Source: Rhizobiaceae bacterium (GTDB taxonomy: Bacteria > Pseudomonadota > Alphaproteobacteria > Rhizobiales > Rhizobiaceae). Taken from it: 27,666 nt of DNA. The stretch lies in the NCBI GenBank assembly GCA_004299545.1, contig SCRB01000803.1, forward strand, positions 1 to 27,666. The letters are read 5' to 3'. This document shows, piece by piece, positions 1 through 7,796 of the stretch; position 1 is the stretch's first letter; each line of letters begins with the position of its first letter. The notes under the pieces were generated by a model. The model saw only the letters and a program-made list of their open reading frames with translations. It was not told the origin of the DNA and ran no database searches. The translations under genes and the position numbers were made by a program.

Positions 1-905
1 GGCCGATCCTTAATATGAGCCCGGGGGAGCGACTGTGGCAGCTTCCGGCCGATACGCACATCCTCGACTGGCTCGAACAGGCCAAGCTTGACTACGACGT
101 CATCACGGAAGACGATCTCGATGCGGAGGGCCTCGACCTTCTCGAGCCCTACACATGCGTCATGACGGGTTCGCATCCGGAATACCCCTCGCTCAGGATG
201 CTCGACGCCCTCGCCGCCTATCAACGGCAGGGCGGGCGCTTCATCTATCTGGGCGGTAACGGCTTTTACTGGCGCACCACCTACCATCCCACCCTGCCCG
301 GCGTGATCGAGATGCGGCGCGCTGAAGATGGTATTCGGACGTGGGAGGCTGAGGGCGGCGAATATTACCACAGCTTCTCGGGCGAGCTCGGTGGCATGTG
401 GCGGCGTATGGGACGCGCGCCGCAATCCGTTGCAGGCATCGGCATGTCGGCCCAAGGCTTCGATCGGTCAACCTTCTTCGAACGGAGCGCAGCAGCCCGC
501 GACCCGCGCGCCACCTTCATCTTCGAGAACATCAAAGAGGACGAGCGCATCGGCGATTTCGGCCTCATCGGCGGCGGCGCGGCGGGCTGGGAAATCGACC
601 GCGCCGATCAGCGGCTCGGCACGCCGCCTCACGCGCTCATCGTGGCGACGGCACGGGATTTCTCCTCCTCCTACCATTCCATGAAGGAGGAACTCACCCA
701 TACCCATTCCGCCATCACCGGCGAGACGACGCCCTTGGCGCGCTGCGACATGGTTTTCTACGAGACGCCCAACGGCGGCGCGGTCTTTTCGACCGGATCA
801 ATAGCATGGGCGGGCGCGCTGTCGCACAAGAATTACCGCAACAACGTGGCCCGATTGACTGAGAACGTGGTGCGGCGGTTCATCAATCCGCAACCCTTCG
901 AATGA
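1..905 (+). CDS. N,N-dimethylformamidase large-subunit-like protein, C-terminal part (5' partial)
   Basis: The reading frame is open to the left edge (frame starts at base 3), so the ATG at 15 is probably internal and only the last 300 or so residues are present. The sequence resembles the C-terminal region of the large (beta) subunit of N,N-dimethylformamidase, which hydrolyses dimethylformamide to formate and dimethylamine; the full subunit is roughly 760 residues. Visible features are an early MTGSHPEYPS stretch, GGRFIYLGGNGFYW, and a C-terminal block with GGAVFSTGSIAW, typical of the glutamine-amidotransferase-like fold of this domain. No small subunit is in view. The next three genes follow on the same strand, so it likely starts or continues a catabolic operon. 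The substrate in this organism is not known; many relatives are annotated only by the domain name and may act on other amides. Confidence 0.75.
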   Translation, partial: PILNMSPGERLWQLPADTHILDWLEQAKLDYDVITEDDLDAEGLDLLEPYTCVMTGSHPEYPSLRMLDALAAYQRQGGRFIYLGGNGFYWRTTYHPTLPGVIEMRRAEDGIRTWEAEGGEYYHSFSGELGGMWRRMGRAPQSVAGIGMSAQGFDRSTFFERSAAARDPRATFIFENIKEDERIGDFGLIGGGAAGWEIDRADQRLGTPPHALIVATARDFSSSYHSMKEELTHTHSAITGETTPLARCDMVFYETPNGGAVFSTGSIAWAGALSHKNYRNNVARLTENVVRRFINPQPFE

Positions 906-936
906 GCCCGTTACGGCTCTTGTGGAGTGGCTCGAC

Positions 937-1794
937 ATGAAGATGGAATATGTGAATGTCGGCGGCGTCCAGACCCGCTGCATAATCGCCGGAGAAGCCG
1001 GGGCACCGGTCCTCATGATGATCCACGGCTTGGCTCTCACAGCCGAGATCTGGTGCCGTAATATCGATGCGCTGGCCGCGGACCATCGTGTTATCGCGCC
1101 CGATCTGTTCGGACACGGATTCACGCGACCGCCGGAGGACAGCGGGGTCGATTTCGAAAGCAAGCTCGGTCATCTCGACGCGCTCCTCGACGTGCTGGAA
1201 GTCGACAAATTATCGCTTTGCGGCAGTTCCTACGGGGCGCTGATCTGTTGCCTGCTTTACCTGCGTAATCCTGCGCGCATCGATCGGCTGATTATCAACA
1301 GCAGCGGCTCGTGCTTCAACACGGCGGATCAGCTGCATAACCAGATCATAGCGATGCAATCCACCTTCGACCCGCAGTCCATGCAAGGATCGACGCGTGC
1401 TGAATGGCGGGCACGGGCGGGGAAGAATTTCTTCGATCCGACCAAACTGCCGGAGGAGATACTCGTGGCCGCGCAACTCTGTTACGCGCAAGACTGGCCT
1501 GCCGTGCGGCTCGGCGAGACGCTGGATCTGATGGCGGACCGCGAAGCCGTCGCACCCTATCGCGTCCTTGAACGGCTGGAAGAGATCAGATGCCCGACGC
1601 TCGTGCTATGGGGGCGCGACGACCATGGGGGCAATCTGGAAAGTGCCGAGAAGGCCGTGGCTCGCATCCCCGACGGCCACATCGAGGTGTTTGACGCCTG
1701 CGGCCATTATCCGATGATCGAGCATTCGGAACGGTTTGGCACGCTGGTGCGCGACTTTCTCGCCTCGCCACACCCTCTATCCGACTCACCGTAG
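937..1794 (+). CDS. alpha/beta-hydrolase fold esterase or C-C hydrolase
   Basis: This 285-residue protein has a complete alpha/beta-hydrolase triad. The nucleophile elbow is G-S-S-Y-G with Ser98, the acid is Asp228 or Asp229 in WGRDD, and the base is His257 in CGHYPM. HG at residues 30-31 forms the oxyanion loop, and DLFGHG follows near residue 56. Length and motifs match the meta-cleavage-product hydrolase and esterase group. I chose ATG 937 because GGAG at 924-927 sits 9 bases upstream; a GTG at 922 is in frame but has no better site. It begins 31 bases after the dimethylformamidase-like gene, so the two are probably cotranscribed. It could hydrolyse an ester, an amide or a ring-opened intermediate made in the same pathway; the sequence does not choose among these. 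Confidence 0.85.
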   Translation: MKMEYVNVGGVQTRCIIAGEAGAPVLMMIHGLALTAEIWCRNIDALAADHRVIAPDLFGHGFTRPPEDSGVDFESKLGHLDALLDVLEVDKLSLCGSSYGALICCLLYLRNPARIDRLIINSSGSCFNTADQLHNQIIAMQSTFDPQSMQGSTRAEWRARAGKNFFDPTKLPEEILVAAQLCYAQDWPAVRLGETLDLMADREAVAPYRVLERLEEIRCPTLVLWGRDDHGGNLESAEKAVARIPDGHIEVFDACGHYPMIEHSERFGTLVRDFLASPHPLSDSP

Positions 1795-1836
1795 CCTTTT
1801 CGTGCGCTTGGCCGAAAGCCCTGGCGATGCTCCGGG

Positions 1837-1857
1837 ACCGCGGCCCGACGCCGCGGT
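1837..1857. other. intergenic GC-rich hairpin
   Basis: ACCGCGG at 1837-1843 and CCGCGGT at 1851-1857 form a perfect 7-bp stem with a 7-base loop, in the 100-base gap between the hydrolase and the CoA-transferase. No T-run follows, so it is more likely an mRNA structure than an intrinsic terminator. Confidence 0.4.
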
Positions 1858-1894
1858 GGCGCGCCTGCAACTACACCTGAGGGACCATGCATCC

Positions 1895-3127
1895 ATGACA
1901 TCGACTGACACAAAGGCCGCGCTATCACCGACCAGTGCGCTCGCCGACCTGCGGGTTCTGGAACTGGGGCATTTCGTTGCCGCCCCGTTCTGTACGCGGC
2001 TTTTGGGCGACCTCGGGGCGGACGTGATCAAGGTGGAGCCCCTGAAGGGCGATCCGGTACGCGAATGGGGCGCGCAGGTAGGCGGACGCTCACTGTGGTG
2101 GTCGGTGCACGGCCGCAACAAGCGCTCGGTCTCGATCGACGTTCGTGCACCGGGTGCCTGCGAACTCGTGCTGGGGCTTGCCGCCAAGTCCGATGTGATC
2201 GTCGAAAACTTCCGCCCTGGCCACATGGGCAAGCTCGGTCTGGGCGATGCCGCTCTGCGCGCACAAAACCCGGATTTGGTGATTGCCCATGTCTCCGGCT
2301 TCGGACAGGACGGCCCGTATGGCAAGAAGCCGGCCTTCGGCGTGATCGGTGAGGCGATCGGCGGCCTGCGCTATCTCAGTGATCATGCGCCGGGCACTTG
2401 TGATCTGCCGCCGGTGCGTGCCGGCATCAGCGTCGGCGATTCCGTCGCTGGCCTCTATGCGGCGTTCGGCATCATGGTGGCGCTCTGGCAGCGCAGTCGC
2501 GCCGGCGGCACGACGGTGGACGTGGCGCTGTCGGAAGCGGTCCTCAGTCTCATGGAGGGCATGTTGCCAGAATATTCCCGGCTTGGCATCGTGCGCCAGC
2601 CCACCGGCTCACGTATCGCCACGGCCGCGCCATCAAGCGCCTATCCCACTGCCGACGGGGCCCGGGTCATCATTGCGGCCAATTCCGATATCTTGTTCGC
2701 TAAGCTTTGCGATCGCATGGGCCGGCCTGAGCTTGCCGCGGATCCCCGCTTTCACGGGAACCGCGCGCGCGTGGAAAATGTCGAGGCGCTGGACGCAGAG
2801 ATCGATCGATGGAGCCTGACCTTTGACGCAGCGACCCTGCTGAAGGCGCTCGAAGAAGCCAACATCCCCTCGTGCAAGATTTACACCGCCGTGGACTGCG
2901 CGAACGACATCCAGTTTCGTCACCGCAACATGGTGCGCGAGGCAAACGACACAAATTTCGGCACGATTCTCCACCCTGGTATCGTGCCGCACATAGTCGA
3001 ATCACCCGGCAGCGTACGCTGGACCGGTCCTGACGTCGGCGCTCATACCGACGCCGTCCTCACCGAGTTGCTCGGCATGAAGGCGGAGCGTCTGGCGGAG
3101 TTGCGCGAAAGGCGGGTGATTGCGTAA
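1895..3127 (+). CDS. CaiB/BaiF (family III) CoA-transferase
   Basis: This 410-residue protein belongs to the family III CoA-transferases, which move CoA between carboxylic acids by way of a mixed anhydride on an aspartate. The N-terminus has the family's hallmark: LRVLELGHFVAAPF, then LGDLGADVIKVEP near residues 37-49, then VENFRPG near 103-109. The catalytic aspartate is probably Asp182 in SVGDSVAGLYAA. Length is normal for the family. I take ATG 1895 because the protein then starts just before the conserved block, with GAGGG at 1879-1883 upstream; an earlier in-frame ATG at 1736 would run back through the hydrolase gene. It overlaps the next gene by one base (TAATG), so coupled translation is likely. 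In context it probably activates the acid released by the upstream hydrolases for cleavage by the lyase-like enzyme. Confidence 0.92.
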   Translation: MTSTDTKAALSPTSALADLRVLELGHFVAAPFCTRLLGDLGADVIKVEPLKGDPVREWGAQVGGRSLWWSVHGRNKRSVSIDVRAPGACELVLGLAAKSDVIVENFRPGHMGKLGLGDAALRAQNPDLVIAHVSGFGQDGPYGKKPAFGVIGEAIGGLRYLSDHAPGTCDLPPVRAGISVGDSVAGLYAAFGIMVALWQRSRAGGTTVDVALSEAVLSLMEGMLPEYSRLGIVRQPTGSRIATAAPSSAYPTADGARVIIAANSDILFAKLCDRMGRPELAADPRFHGNRARVENVEALDAEIDRWSLTFDAATLLKALEEANIPSCKIYTAVDCANDIQFRHRNMVREANDTNFGTILHPGIVPHIVESPGSVRWTGPDVGAHTDAVLTELLGMKAERLAELRERRVIA

Positions 3128-4056
3128 TGATGCAGATCGAGATCGTCGAAGTCGGGCCGCGTGACGGTTACCAAGGTATCCAGGCCTTTATTCCCACCGA
3201 GCGCAAGATTGACCATCTGAGGCGCCTGGTGGCGACAGGTCTCAAACGCATCGAGATCGGGGCCTTTGTCAGCCCGCGGGCGATTCCCCAGTTCCGCGAC
3301 GTGGATGAGGTGCTTGACGCCGCGCTGAAAATGGAAGGGCTTGAGGCGCAGGTTCTCGTCCCCAATGAGAAATGCGGCCGACGCGCGCTTGATGCGGGTG
3401 CCCGCCATCTCGCCTTCGTGCTCTCGGTATCTCCCGCGCACAACCAGGCCAATGTCCGGCGCAGTCCGCTTGAATCCGTTTCCGAATACGCGCGCTTCAT
3501 CGAGACGGCGGGGCCTGACTCCAGGATCAGGCTCTATCTCTCGACGGCATTCGACTGCCCCTTCACGGGGTGCGTTCGGGAGGATGACGTGTTGGCACTA
3601 CTGCAGATGATCGTGCCGCTTCGCAACGATATCGAGGTCTGTCTCTGCGATACGACGGGCCGCGCCGTGCCGGACCAGGTCGAGCGGCTGTTCACACGTG
3701 CCATGGCGCATTTTCCCAAGGTAGGACGCTGGGCCGTGCATACGCACGACACGTATGGGCTCGGCTGCGCCAACGCCTATGCGGCCTGGCGCGCCGGTGT
3801 CCGCATTGCCGACGCGGCCTATGCCGGGCTCGGTGGCTGCCCGTTTGCGCCGGGGGCAAGCGGCAACGTGGCTAGCGAGGATCTGGTCTGGATGTTTGAG
3901 CGAATGGGCATAGCTACCGGCATCGACCTTGCCGCATTGTTGGATGTCGCGCGGAATGGGGCGCAGATAACGGGCGGTATATCCGGCGGCCGCGTGCGCG
4001 CGGCATTCGACGCCACCGCTGCAAGAAGAAACGGGCTGTCACGGACCTGTATGTGA
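3127..4056 (+). CDS. hydroxymethylglutaryl-CoA lyase-like protein (DRE-TIM metallolyase)
   Basis: The 309-residue product is an HMG-CoA-lyase-like TIM barrel. EVGPRDG lies at residues 8-14, with Arg12 and Asp13 of the DRE motif; the metal ligands His205 and His207 lie in HTHDTYG; and the active-site loop GGCPFAPGASGN carries Cys238. True HMG-CoA lyases normally read GLQNE after PRD, whereas this one reads GYQGI, so the residues lining the acyl pocket differ. The fold and metal chemistry (retro-aldol or Claisen cleavage of a 3-hydroxyacyl-CoA) look intact, but the substrate may not be HMG-CoA. The gene starts within the stop codon of the CoA-transferase (TAATG), which suggests that its substrate is the CoA ester made by that enzyme. 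It ends 20 bases before the convergent irr gene. Confidence 0.88.
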   Translation: MMQIEIVEVGPRDGYQGIQAFIPTERKIDHLRRLVATGLKRIEIGAFVSPRAIPQFRDVDEVLDAALKMEGLEAQVLVPNEKCGRRALDAGARHLAFVLSVSPAHNQANVRRSPLESVSEYARFIETAGPDSRIRLYLSTAFDCPFTGCVREDDVLALLQMIVPLRNDIEVCLCDTTGRAVPDQVERLFTRAMAHFPKVGRWAVHTHDTYGLGCANAYAAWRAGVRIADAAYAGLGGCPFAPGASGNVASEDLVWMFERMGIATGIDLAALLDVARNGAQITGGISGGRVRAAFDATAARRNGLSRTCM

Positions 4057-4076
4057 CAGCGCCGAAGGCGTGACCG

Positions 4077-4490
4077 TCACGAGAGCGGCTTCGGGCGCAG
4101 GCGCACGACAAAATCGAAGCCGACGATCTCCATGCCCTCCGGCGGCTCCGGCAATTGATTCTCCCAATCGCCACCGAGATCGATGTCCAGGATCCGATCC
4201 TCGTCTTCGATGAAGAAGTGGCAATGGTTTGATACATTCGTGTCGAACCAGGTCTTCGATCCTTCCACGGTGAAGGCCCGCAGGAGCCCGGCGCGGGTGA
4301 ACTGGTCTAAGGTGTTGTACACGGTAGCGAGCGACACCCTCACGCCCGCGTCCAGCGCCTTTTCATGCAGCGCCTCCGCGCAGACATGCAGGTTCTCCTT
4401 GCAGAACAGCAAGCCGGCAAGAGCGATGCGTTGCCGCGTTGGCCGCAGCCCGGCACCACGCACGCGTTTCTCGATCTCATTCACAGGCAT
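4077..4490 (-). CDS. irr: Irr-type iron-response regulator, Fur superfamily (variant)
   Basis: This 137-residue protein matches the rhizobial Irr branch of the Fur family. It has the GLRPTRQRIALAGLLF helix, the SLATVYNTLDQFTRAGLL recognition helix near residues 53-70, VEGSKTWFDTN near 75-85, and HFFIEDEDRILDID after it. Irr controls haem synthesis and iron genes in response to haem status, acting in the cytoplasm on DNA. An AGAGG site at 4497-4501 stands 6 bases before the ATG. The usual three-histidine motif of the Irr haem site reads N-H-C-H here (residues 88-91), so the middle histidine is a cysteine; extra cysteines are at 30 and 37. It also lacks the N-terminal haem regulatory motif known from Bradyrhizobium. 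It may be a second, divergent Irr copy. It is convergent with the HMG-CoA-lyase-like gene. Confidence 0.85.
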   Translation of the reverse strand: MPVNEIEKRVRGAGLRPTRQRIALAGLLFCKENLHVCAEALHEKALDAGVRVSLATVYNTLDQFTRAGLLRAFTVEGSKTWFDTNVSNHCHFFIEDEDRILDIDLGGDWENQLPEPPEGMEIVGFDFVVRLRPKPLS

Positions 4491-4722
4491 ACGTGGCCTC
4501 TATTCACGCCATCTCGTTTCGTGTTCACATCGTCGTAAGGTTGGCATTGCCGCGAGAGTCAGCCAAGCGTTTATAAAATACAGATGTATAATATCATATC
4601 TCCATCGCCGACGCCACACCCAAGAACACCGTGTGCCAGTTCACGAAAAGATTGGAACGAGGAGGGTTCATCTGGCCTTCCGCCAAAGGCGGCGCGGTGA
4701 CGATCTCGCCGGCACAGTTCTC
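4491..4722. other. irr upstream region with an AT-rich patch
   Basis: This 230-base gap holds the irr promoter on the minus strand and the downstream flank of the transposase remnant. Near 4570-4600 the base composition turns sharply AT-rich within an otherwise GC-rich window. It contains a perfect 12-base inverted repeat, ATACA-GA-TGTAT, at 4578-4589. I could not assign a clear -35/-10 pair or a known iron-control box. Confidence 0.4.
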
Positions 4723-5344
4723 TTATACCGACGGCCCTCGCGGCTGACCTGTGCGCGCCCATGTGCGCGTTCCGATTGAGGTGATCTGTTGCGGCTGGGC
4801 GAGAAGTTTCCGCCATGCGTCGCAAGCGGCGTTGATGATGCCGTCGTAGGTCTCGAAGACGCGGTTTGAGAGGTAGTTGGCGCGCAGGTATTGCCAGACC
4901 TGCTCGACCAGATTGAGCTCTGGCGAGCGTGACGGCAGCAGGATCGGCGTGATGTTCCTCGGCCGGACGAGATTGCCGGTGGTGTGCCATCCGGCGCGGT
5001 CGTGCAGCAGGACGGCGTGGGCGCCTCGGGCGACGTGGCGGCTGATCTCGTCGAGGTGGCGCTGCATGGCGTCGGTGTCGGCGAAGGGCAACGCCAGCGC
5101 CGCACCCGCGCCGCGCACCGGGCGGATGGCGCCGAACAGGTAGGTGCTCTCGTAGCGCTGGTCGGCGGGCTTGCATTGGCCGCGTGCCGCGCAGGGCCCA
5201 CTGCCTCACGAGGCCGTTCTTCTGGCCTATGCGCGGCGCCTCGTCCTGGAACCGGATTTCGATCTTCTTCTTGCGCGTCACTCCGGCGAGATGCGCCGCG
5301 AGCGTGCGGGGGAAGCTTTTTGAACGCCTGGACGACCTCTCCGC
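4723..5344 (-). pseudogene. IS630-family transposase remnant, frameshifted and 5'-truncated
   Basis: Read on the minus strand, the fragments join into an IS630-type DDE transposase only across two frames. They begin with VVQAFKK, then FPRTLAAHLAGVTRKKK and IEIRFQDEA-RIGQKNG, then RGTRP, then ADQRYESTYLFGAI and so on to ITSIGTRTWARTGQ. Single extra bases near 5315 and near 5170 each shift the frame, and an extra proline codon splits the QDEARIG motif. The three acidic residues are still recognisable: Asp in FQDEA, Asp in HDRAGWH and Glu in SPELNLVE. The N-terminal helix-turn-helix part is not present. No terminal inverted repeats were found at either side. The longest intact piece (4723-5118) would encode about 130 residues of the C-terminal catalytic half and is unlikely to be active. 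Confidence 0.85.
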
Positions 5345-5659
5345 CCTGTATGATGTTCATCTCGGAGCCGACCGGCCTGTTCCGGGAGGTGTGATTTCTC
5401 GTGAACGACGAGGATCCGGAACGGAAATCTTCTGAAAAACCCTTCATAGGCGGCCGGAAAATCCTCCGCCGATGCTCTGAACGCACCATTCGGCGCGGGC
5501 AATACATGCGGCCGGGAAGATTGCCGGCCACGATCGTCGCAATTTATCCGCTTCTTCGCTTGGCGACCATCTCCGCGCTAACGAAACGTTAAGTATGTGC
5601 ATTTACCATACCCCCTGGAGCCAGTTGAAAGTTGTCGGCGTTCGAGGACGGGGTCAAAA
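5345..5659. other. gene-free stretch before the Omp gene
   Basis: These 315 bases lie between the transposase remnant and the outer-membrane protein gene. I see no convincing coding frame. Near the 3' end is a perfect inverted repeat, TAACG-AAA-CGTTA, at 5579-5591, and a T/A-rich patch follows at 5589-5611, about 50 bases before the Omp start; this is the likely promoter area, but I cannot assign exact boxes. Confidence 0.45.
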
Positions 5660-6499
5660 ATGAAATACCTTTCGGTCATTGCAATTGCAGCTTTGGCGGG
5701 AGCGGTTCCCGCCTATGCCGCCGATCTTGTTGAACCGCAACCCATTGTCGAGCCCGCGCCCGTCGCCTATTCGGGGTGGTACCTCCGTGGCGACGTCGGC
5801 TATGCGTTCAACACGACGTCAAGCGGCAGCTGGAAATTCTGGAATCAGTTCGCTCCGCCATACCGGGGCGTCGACGATACGTTCCGCTACGACAAATTCT
5901 CACAAGACGGCGCGCCGACATTCGGCGTCGGCATCGGCTATCGTTTCAACGAAATGTTGCGGGCTGACGCCACGCTGGATTTCTTCCGTGCGGACGTCAA
6001 TGGCCACACGGCCTGCCCCAGCTACATCAAGGCCAGCCATGGGCTGAATCCGACCGAGAACAACTGCAATTATGCGGATTCGTCGACTGCGAATGTCTGG
6101 CTTCCGATGGCCAACCTCTATGTCGATCTTCCGCGGGTGGGTTTGCTCACCCCCTATCTCGGCGCGGGTATCGGCGCGGCCCATGTCAGCTACGCCGACT
6201 GGAAAACGAAAGAGGTGTGCGCGGTGTGCACCTACGAGAGCGACAAGGAAGGCCTCAGCAGCTGGCGCCTGGCGATGTCGCTCATGGCCGGTGTCAGTTA
6301 CGGCCTGACGGACCATCTCAAGCTGGACCTCGGCTATCGCTTCCTCCATATCAATGGCGGCGACGCCTATGGTTATGATGCCGCTGATCGTGCCACCGAT
6401 ACGGGTTATGGCGTTGGCCCCGGCGCCACAGGTACGCAAGCCAAGGACAACGGGTTTAACATACAGACCGTACGGCTCGGTCTGCGCTACGAATTTTAA
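5660..6499 (+). CDS. outer-membrane beta-barrel protein, Omp25/Omp31 (OmpA-like barrel) family
   Basis: The 279-residue product starts with a classic Sec signal peptide (MKYLSVIAIAALAG...AYA, cleavage near residue 20). It continues as alternating hydrophobic/polar strands rich in Tyr, Gly and Asp, such as YLRGDVGYAF, FGVGIGYRF, PYLGAGIGAA and LDLGYRFLHI. It ends in LGLRYEF, with the terminal phenylalanine that serves as the BAM insertion signal. This pattern is typical of the 8-strand surface barrels common in Hyphomicrobiales. I chose ATG 5660 because the signal peptide begins there; an in-frame ATG at 5597 adds 21 non-signal residues. The mature part has four cysteines (in TACPS, NNCNY, EVCAVC), unusual for a barrel and possibly forming loop disulfides. 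The gene stands alone between the transposase remnant and a gene-poor region. Confidence 0.88.
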   Translation: MKYLSVIAIAALAGAVPAYAADLVEPQPIVEPAPVAYSGWYLRGDVGYAFNTTSSGSWKFWNQFAPPYRGVDDTFRYDKFSQDGAPTFGVGIGYRFNEMLRADATLDFFRADVNGHTACPSYIKASHGLNPTENNCNYADSSTANVWLPMANLYVDLPRVGLLTPYLGAGIGAAHVSYADWKTKEVCAVCTYESDKEGLSSWRLAMSLMAGVSYGLTDHLKLDLGYRFLHINGGDAYGYDAADRATDTGYGVGPGATGTQAKDNGFNIQTVRLGLRYEF

Positions 6500-6964
6500 C
6501 GCATCGGCTAGATGTGAGCTTTCAAGAGGTTGTCCATTCGGGCCTGACCGGGGAGACTGGAGTTACCAGACTTCAGATTCGTCGGAGGGTCCGAATGAAA
6601 CATCCATAGGAATGCCCCTCTCGCGTGGACTTTCCCATCTCCTGGCACTCCGATTCCTCGCGATGAGCGACGTGAATCTTGCTTCGCTGCGCCGGCAAAC
6701 CGAAAATTGATACTGCAGGAAAACCGCTTGCAGACCGACCAGCAGCTTGCCAGTTCTTCACAGGCGACCAAAGCAGCCTCCCGCGGTCCATTCCCGGGCG
6801 GAAGAAGCCAGGACGGCAATCGGGAACTCGGATGGTTTCGTCACGCCGCTGCGGCATGTGCAGCCGGAGCATGATCCGTGGCGAATCAGCCACGAGATCT
6901 CACAGACCGCACCGTCGGCCTCTTTCCTGTCGTTGCGGTATGCACCACTGTCGCGACGAAACGA
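6500..6964. other. gene-free region between the Omp gene and the importer operon
   Basis: About 465 bases lie between the convergent ends of the Omp gene and the ABC ATPase gene. Short open frames exist on both strands, but none shows a recognisable motif, a good ribosome site or a natural protein composition. A perfect hairpin, CGTGGC-GAATCA-GCCACG, lies at 6877-6894, about 70 bases past the ATPase stop, without a T-run. The region may be decayed DNA. Confidence 0.4.
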
Positions 6965-7795
6965 TCAGGTTGATGCGGTCCCCTCGAGGGTAGGCTGCCC
7001 CTCGTTGTGTTTGCCGTGCAGTTCATGTTCCAGAGCGCTCAGCCCCGCGCCGCCTGCCATGTGGAACATCAGATTTTCCAGCGTCAGGTCCGATCGAGCC
7101 GCGTCCAGGTCTACTTCACCGCGCTGCAGCACCATGAAATGGTCTCCTACCATATAGGCGTGGTGCGGATTATGGGTGATGAAGATGACGCCGACGCCAT
7201 GGTCGCGCGCAGCCGCGGAAATATAGCGAAGCACCAGGCCGGACTGCGCCACGCCGAGTGCGGCCGTGGGTTCGTCCAGGATCAGGACACGCGCCCCGAA
7301 ATGCACGGCCCGCGCGATGGCGACGACCTGCCGCTGGCCGCCTGAGAGTGTGCCCACGGGCTGTTCCAGGTCCTCGAGCGCAATTCCCATGCGGTGCAGT
7401 TCGTCACCCGTCTGCTCCCACATGGTCGCTATGTCGAGGCGCTGAAACAGGCCACGGCCTTTCGTAAGCTCCGATCCCAGGAAGAAGTTGCGCCACACAG
7501 GCAGGAGAGGCACCAGAGCGAGGGTCTGGTAGACCGTGGCGATGCCTCTGTCGAGGGCCTCGCGCGGCGAGGAAAACTGCACCGCCTCCCCGTCGACGAG
7601 GTATTCCCCCTGGCTGTGCTGGAAAAGGCCGGCAATGATATTGATCAGTGTCGATTTGCCGGCGCCATTGTCGCCGAGGATACAGGTCACCTCGCCTCGC
7701 CTTACCGTCAGGTTAACACCGCGCAAGGCATTGATATTGCCGTAGTTCTTTCCAACGCCCTTCATTTCGATGATGGGAGTGCTCTTTTCGGCCAT
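6965..7795 (-). CDS. sugar/cyclitol ABC importer, ATP-binding protein (FrcA-like)
   Basis: This 276-residue protein is a single ABC domain, about half the length of the duplicated RbsA-type ATPases and like FrcA of the rhizobial fructose importer. Walker A is GDNGAGKS (residues 41-48), the signature is LSGGQ (150-154), Walker B is LILDEP (171-176), and the switch histidine is in ITHNPHH near residue 208. It would power the permease at the inner membrane. I chose ATG 7795 because it follows the permease stop codon by one base; a longer frame would run back into that gene. Gene order is binding protein, permease, ATPase, transcribed leftward. Its place beside iolD and inositol-dehydrogenase-like genes suggests that the cargo is an inositol or another cyclitol; that is an inference. 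Confidence 0.92.
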   Translation of the reverse strand: MAEKSTPIIEMKGVGKNYGNINALRGVNLTVRRGEVTCILGDNGAGKSTLINIIAGLFQHSQGEYLVDGEAVQFSSPREALDRGIATVYQTLALVPLLPVWRNFFLGSELTKGRGLFQRLDIATMWEQTGDELHRMGIALEDLEQPVGTLSGGQRQVVAIARAVHFGARVLILDEPTAALGVAQSGLVLRYISAAARDHGVGVIFITHNPHHAYMVGDHFMVLQRGEVDLDAARSDLTLENLMFHMAGGAGLSALEHELHGKHNEGQPTLEGTAST

Positions 7796-7796
7796 T

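Noticed and set aside
4057..4076. A terminator between the HMG-lyase-like gene and irr
   Set aside because: Only a 4-bp CGCC-GAA-GGCG stem is visible, with no T-run; too weak to call.
6500..6964. Small genes in the region between the Omp and ATPase genes
   Set aside because: Several short frames exist on both strands, but none has a ribosome site plus plausible protein composition.
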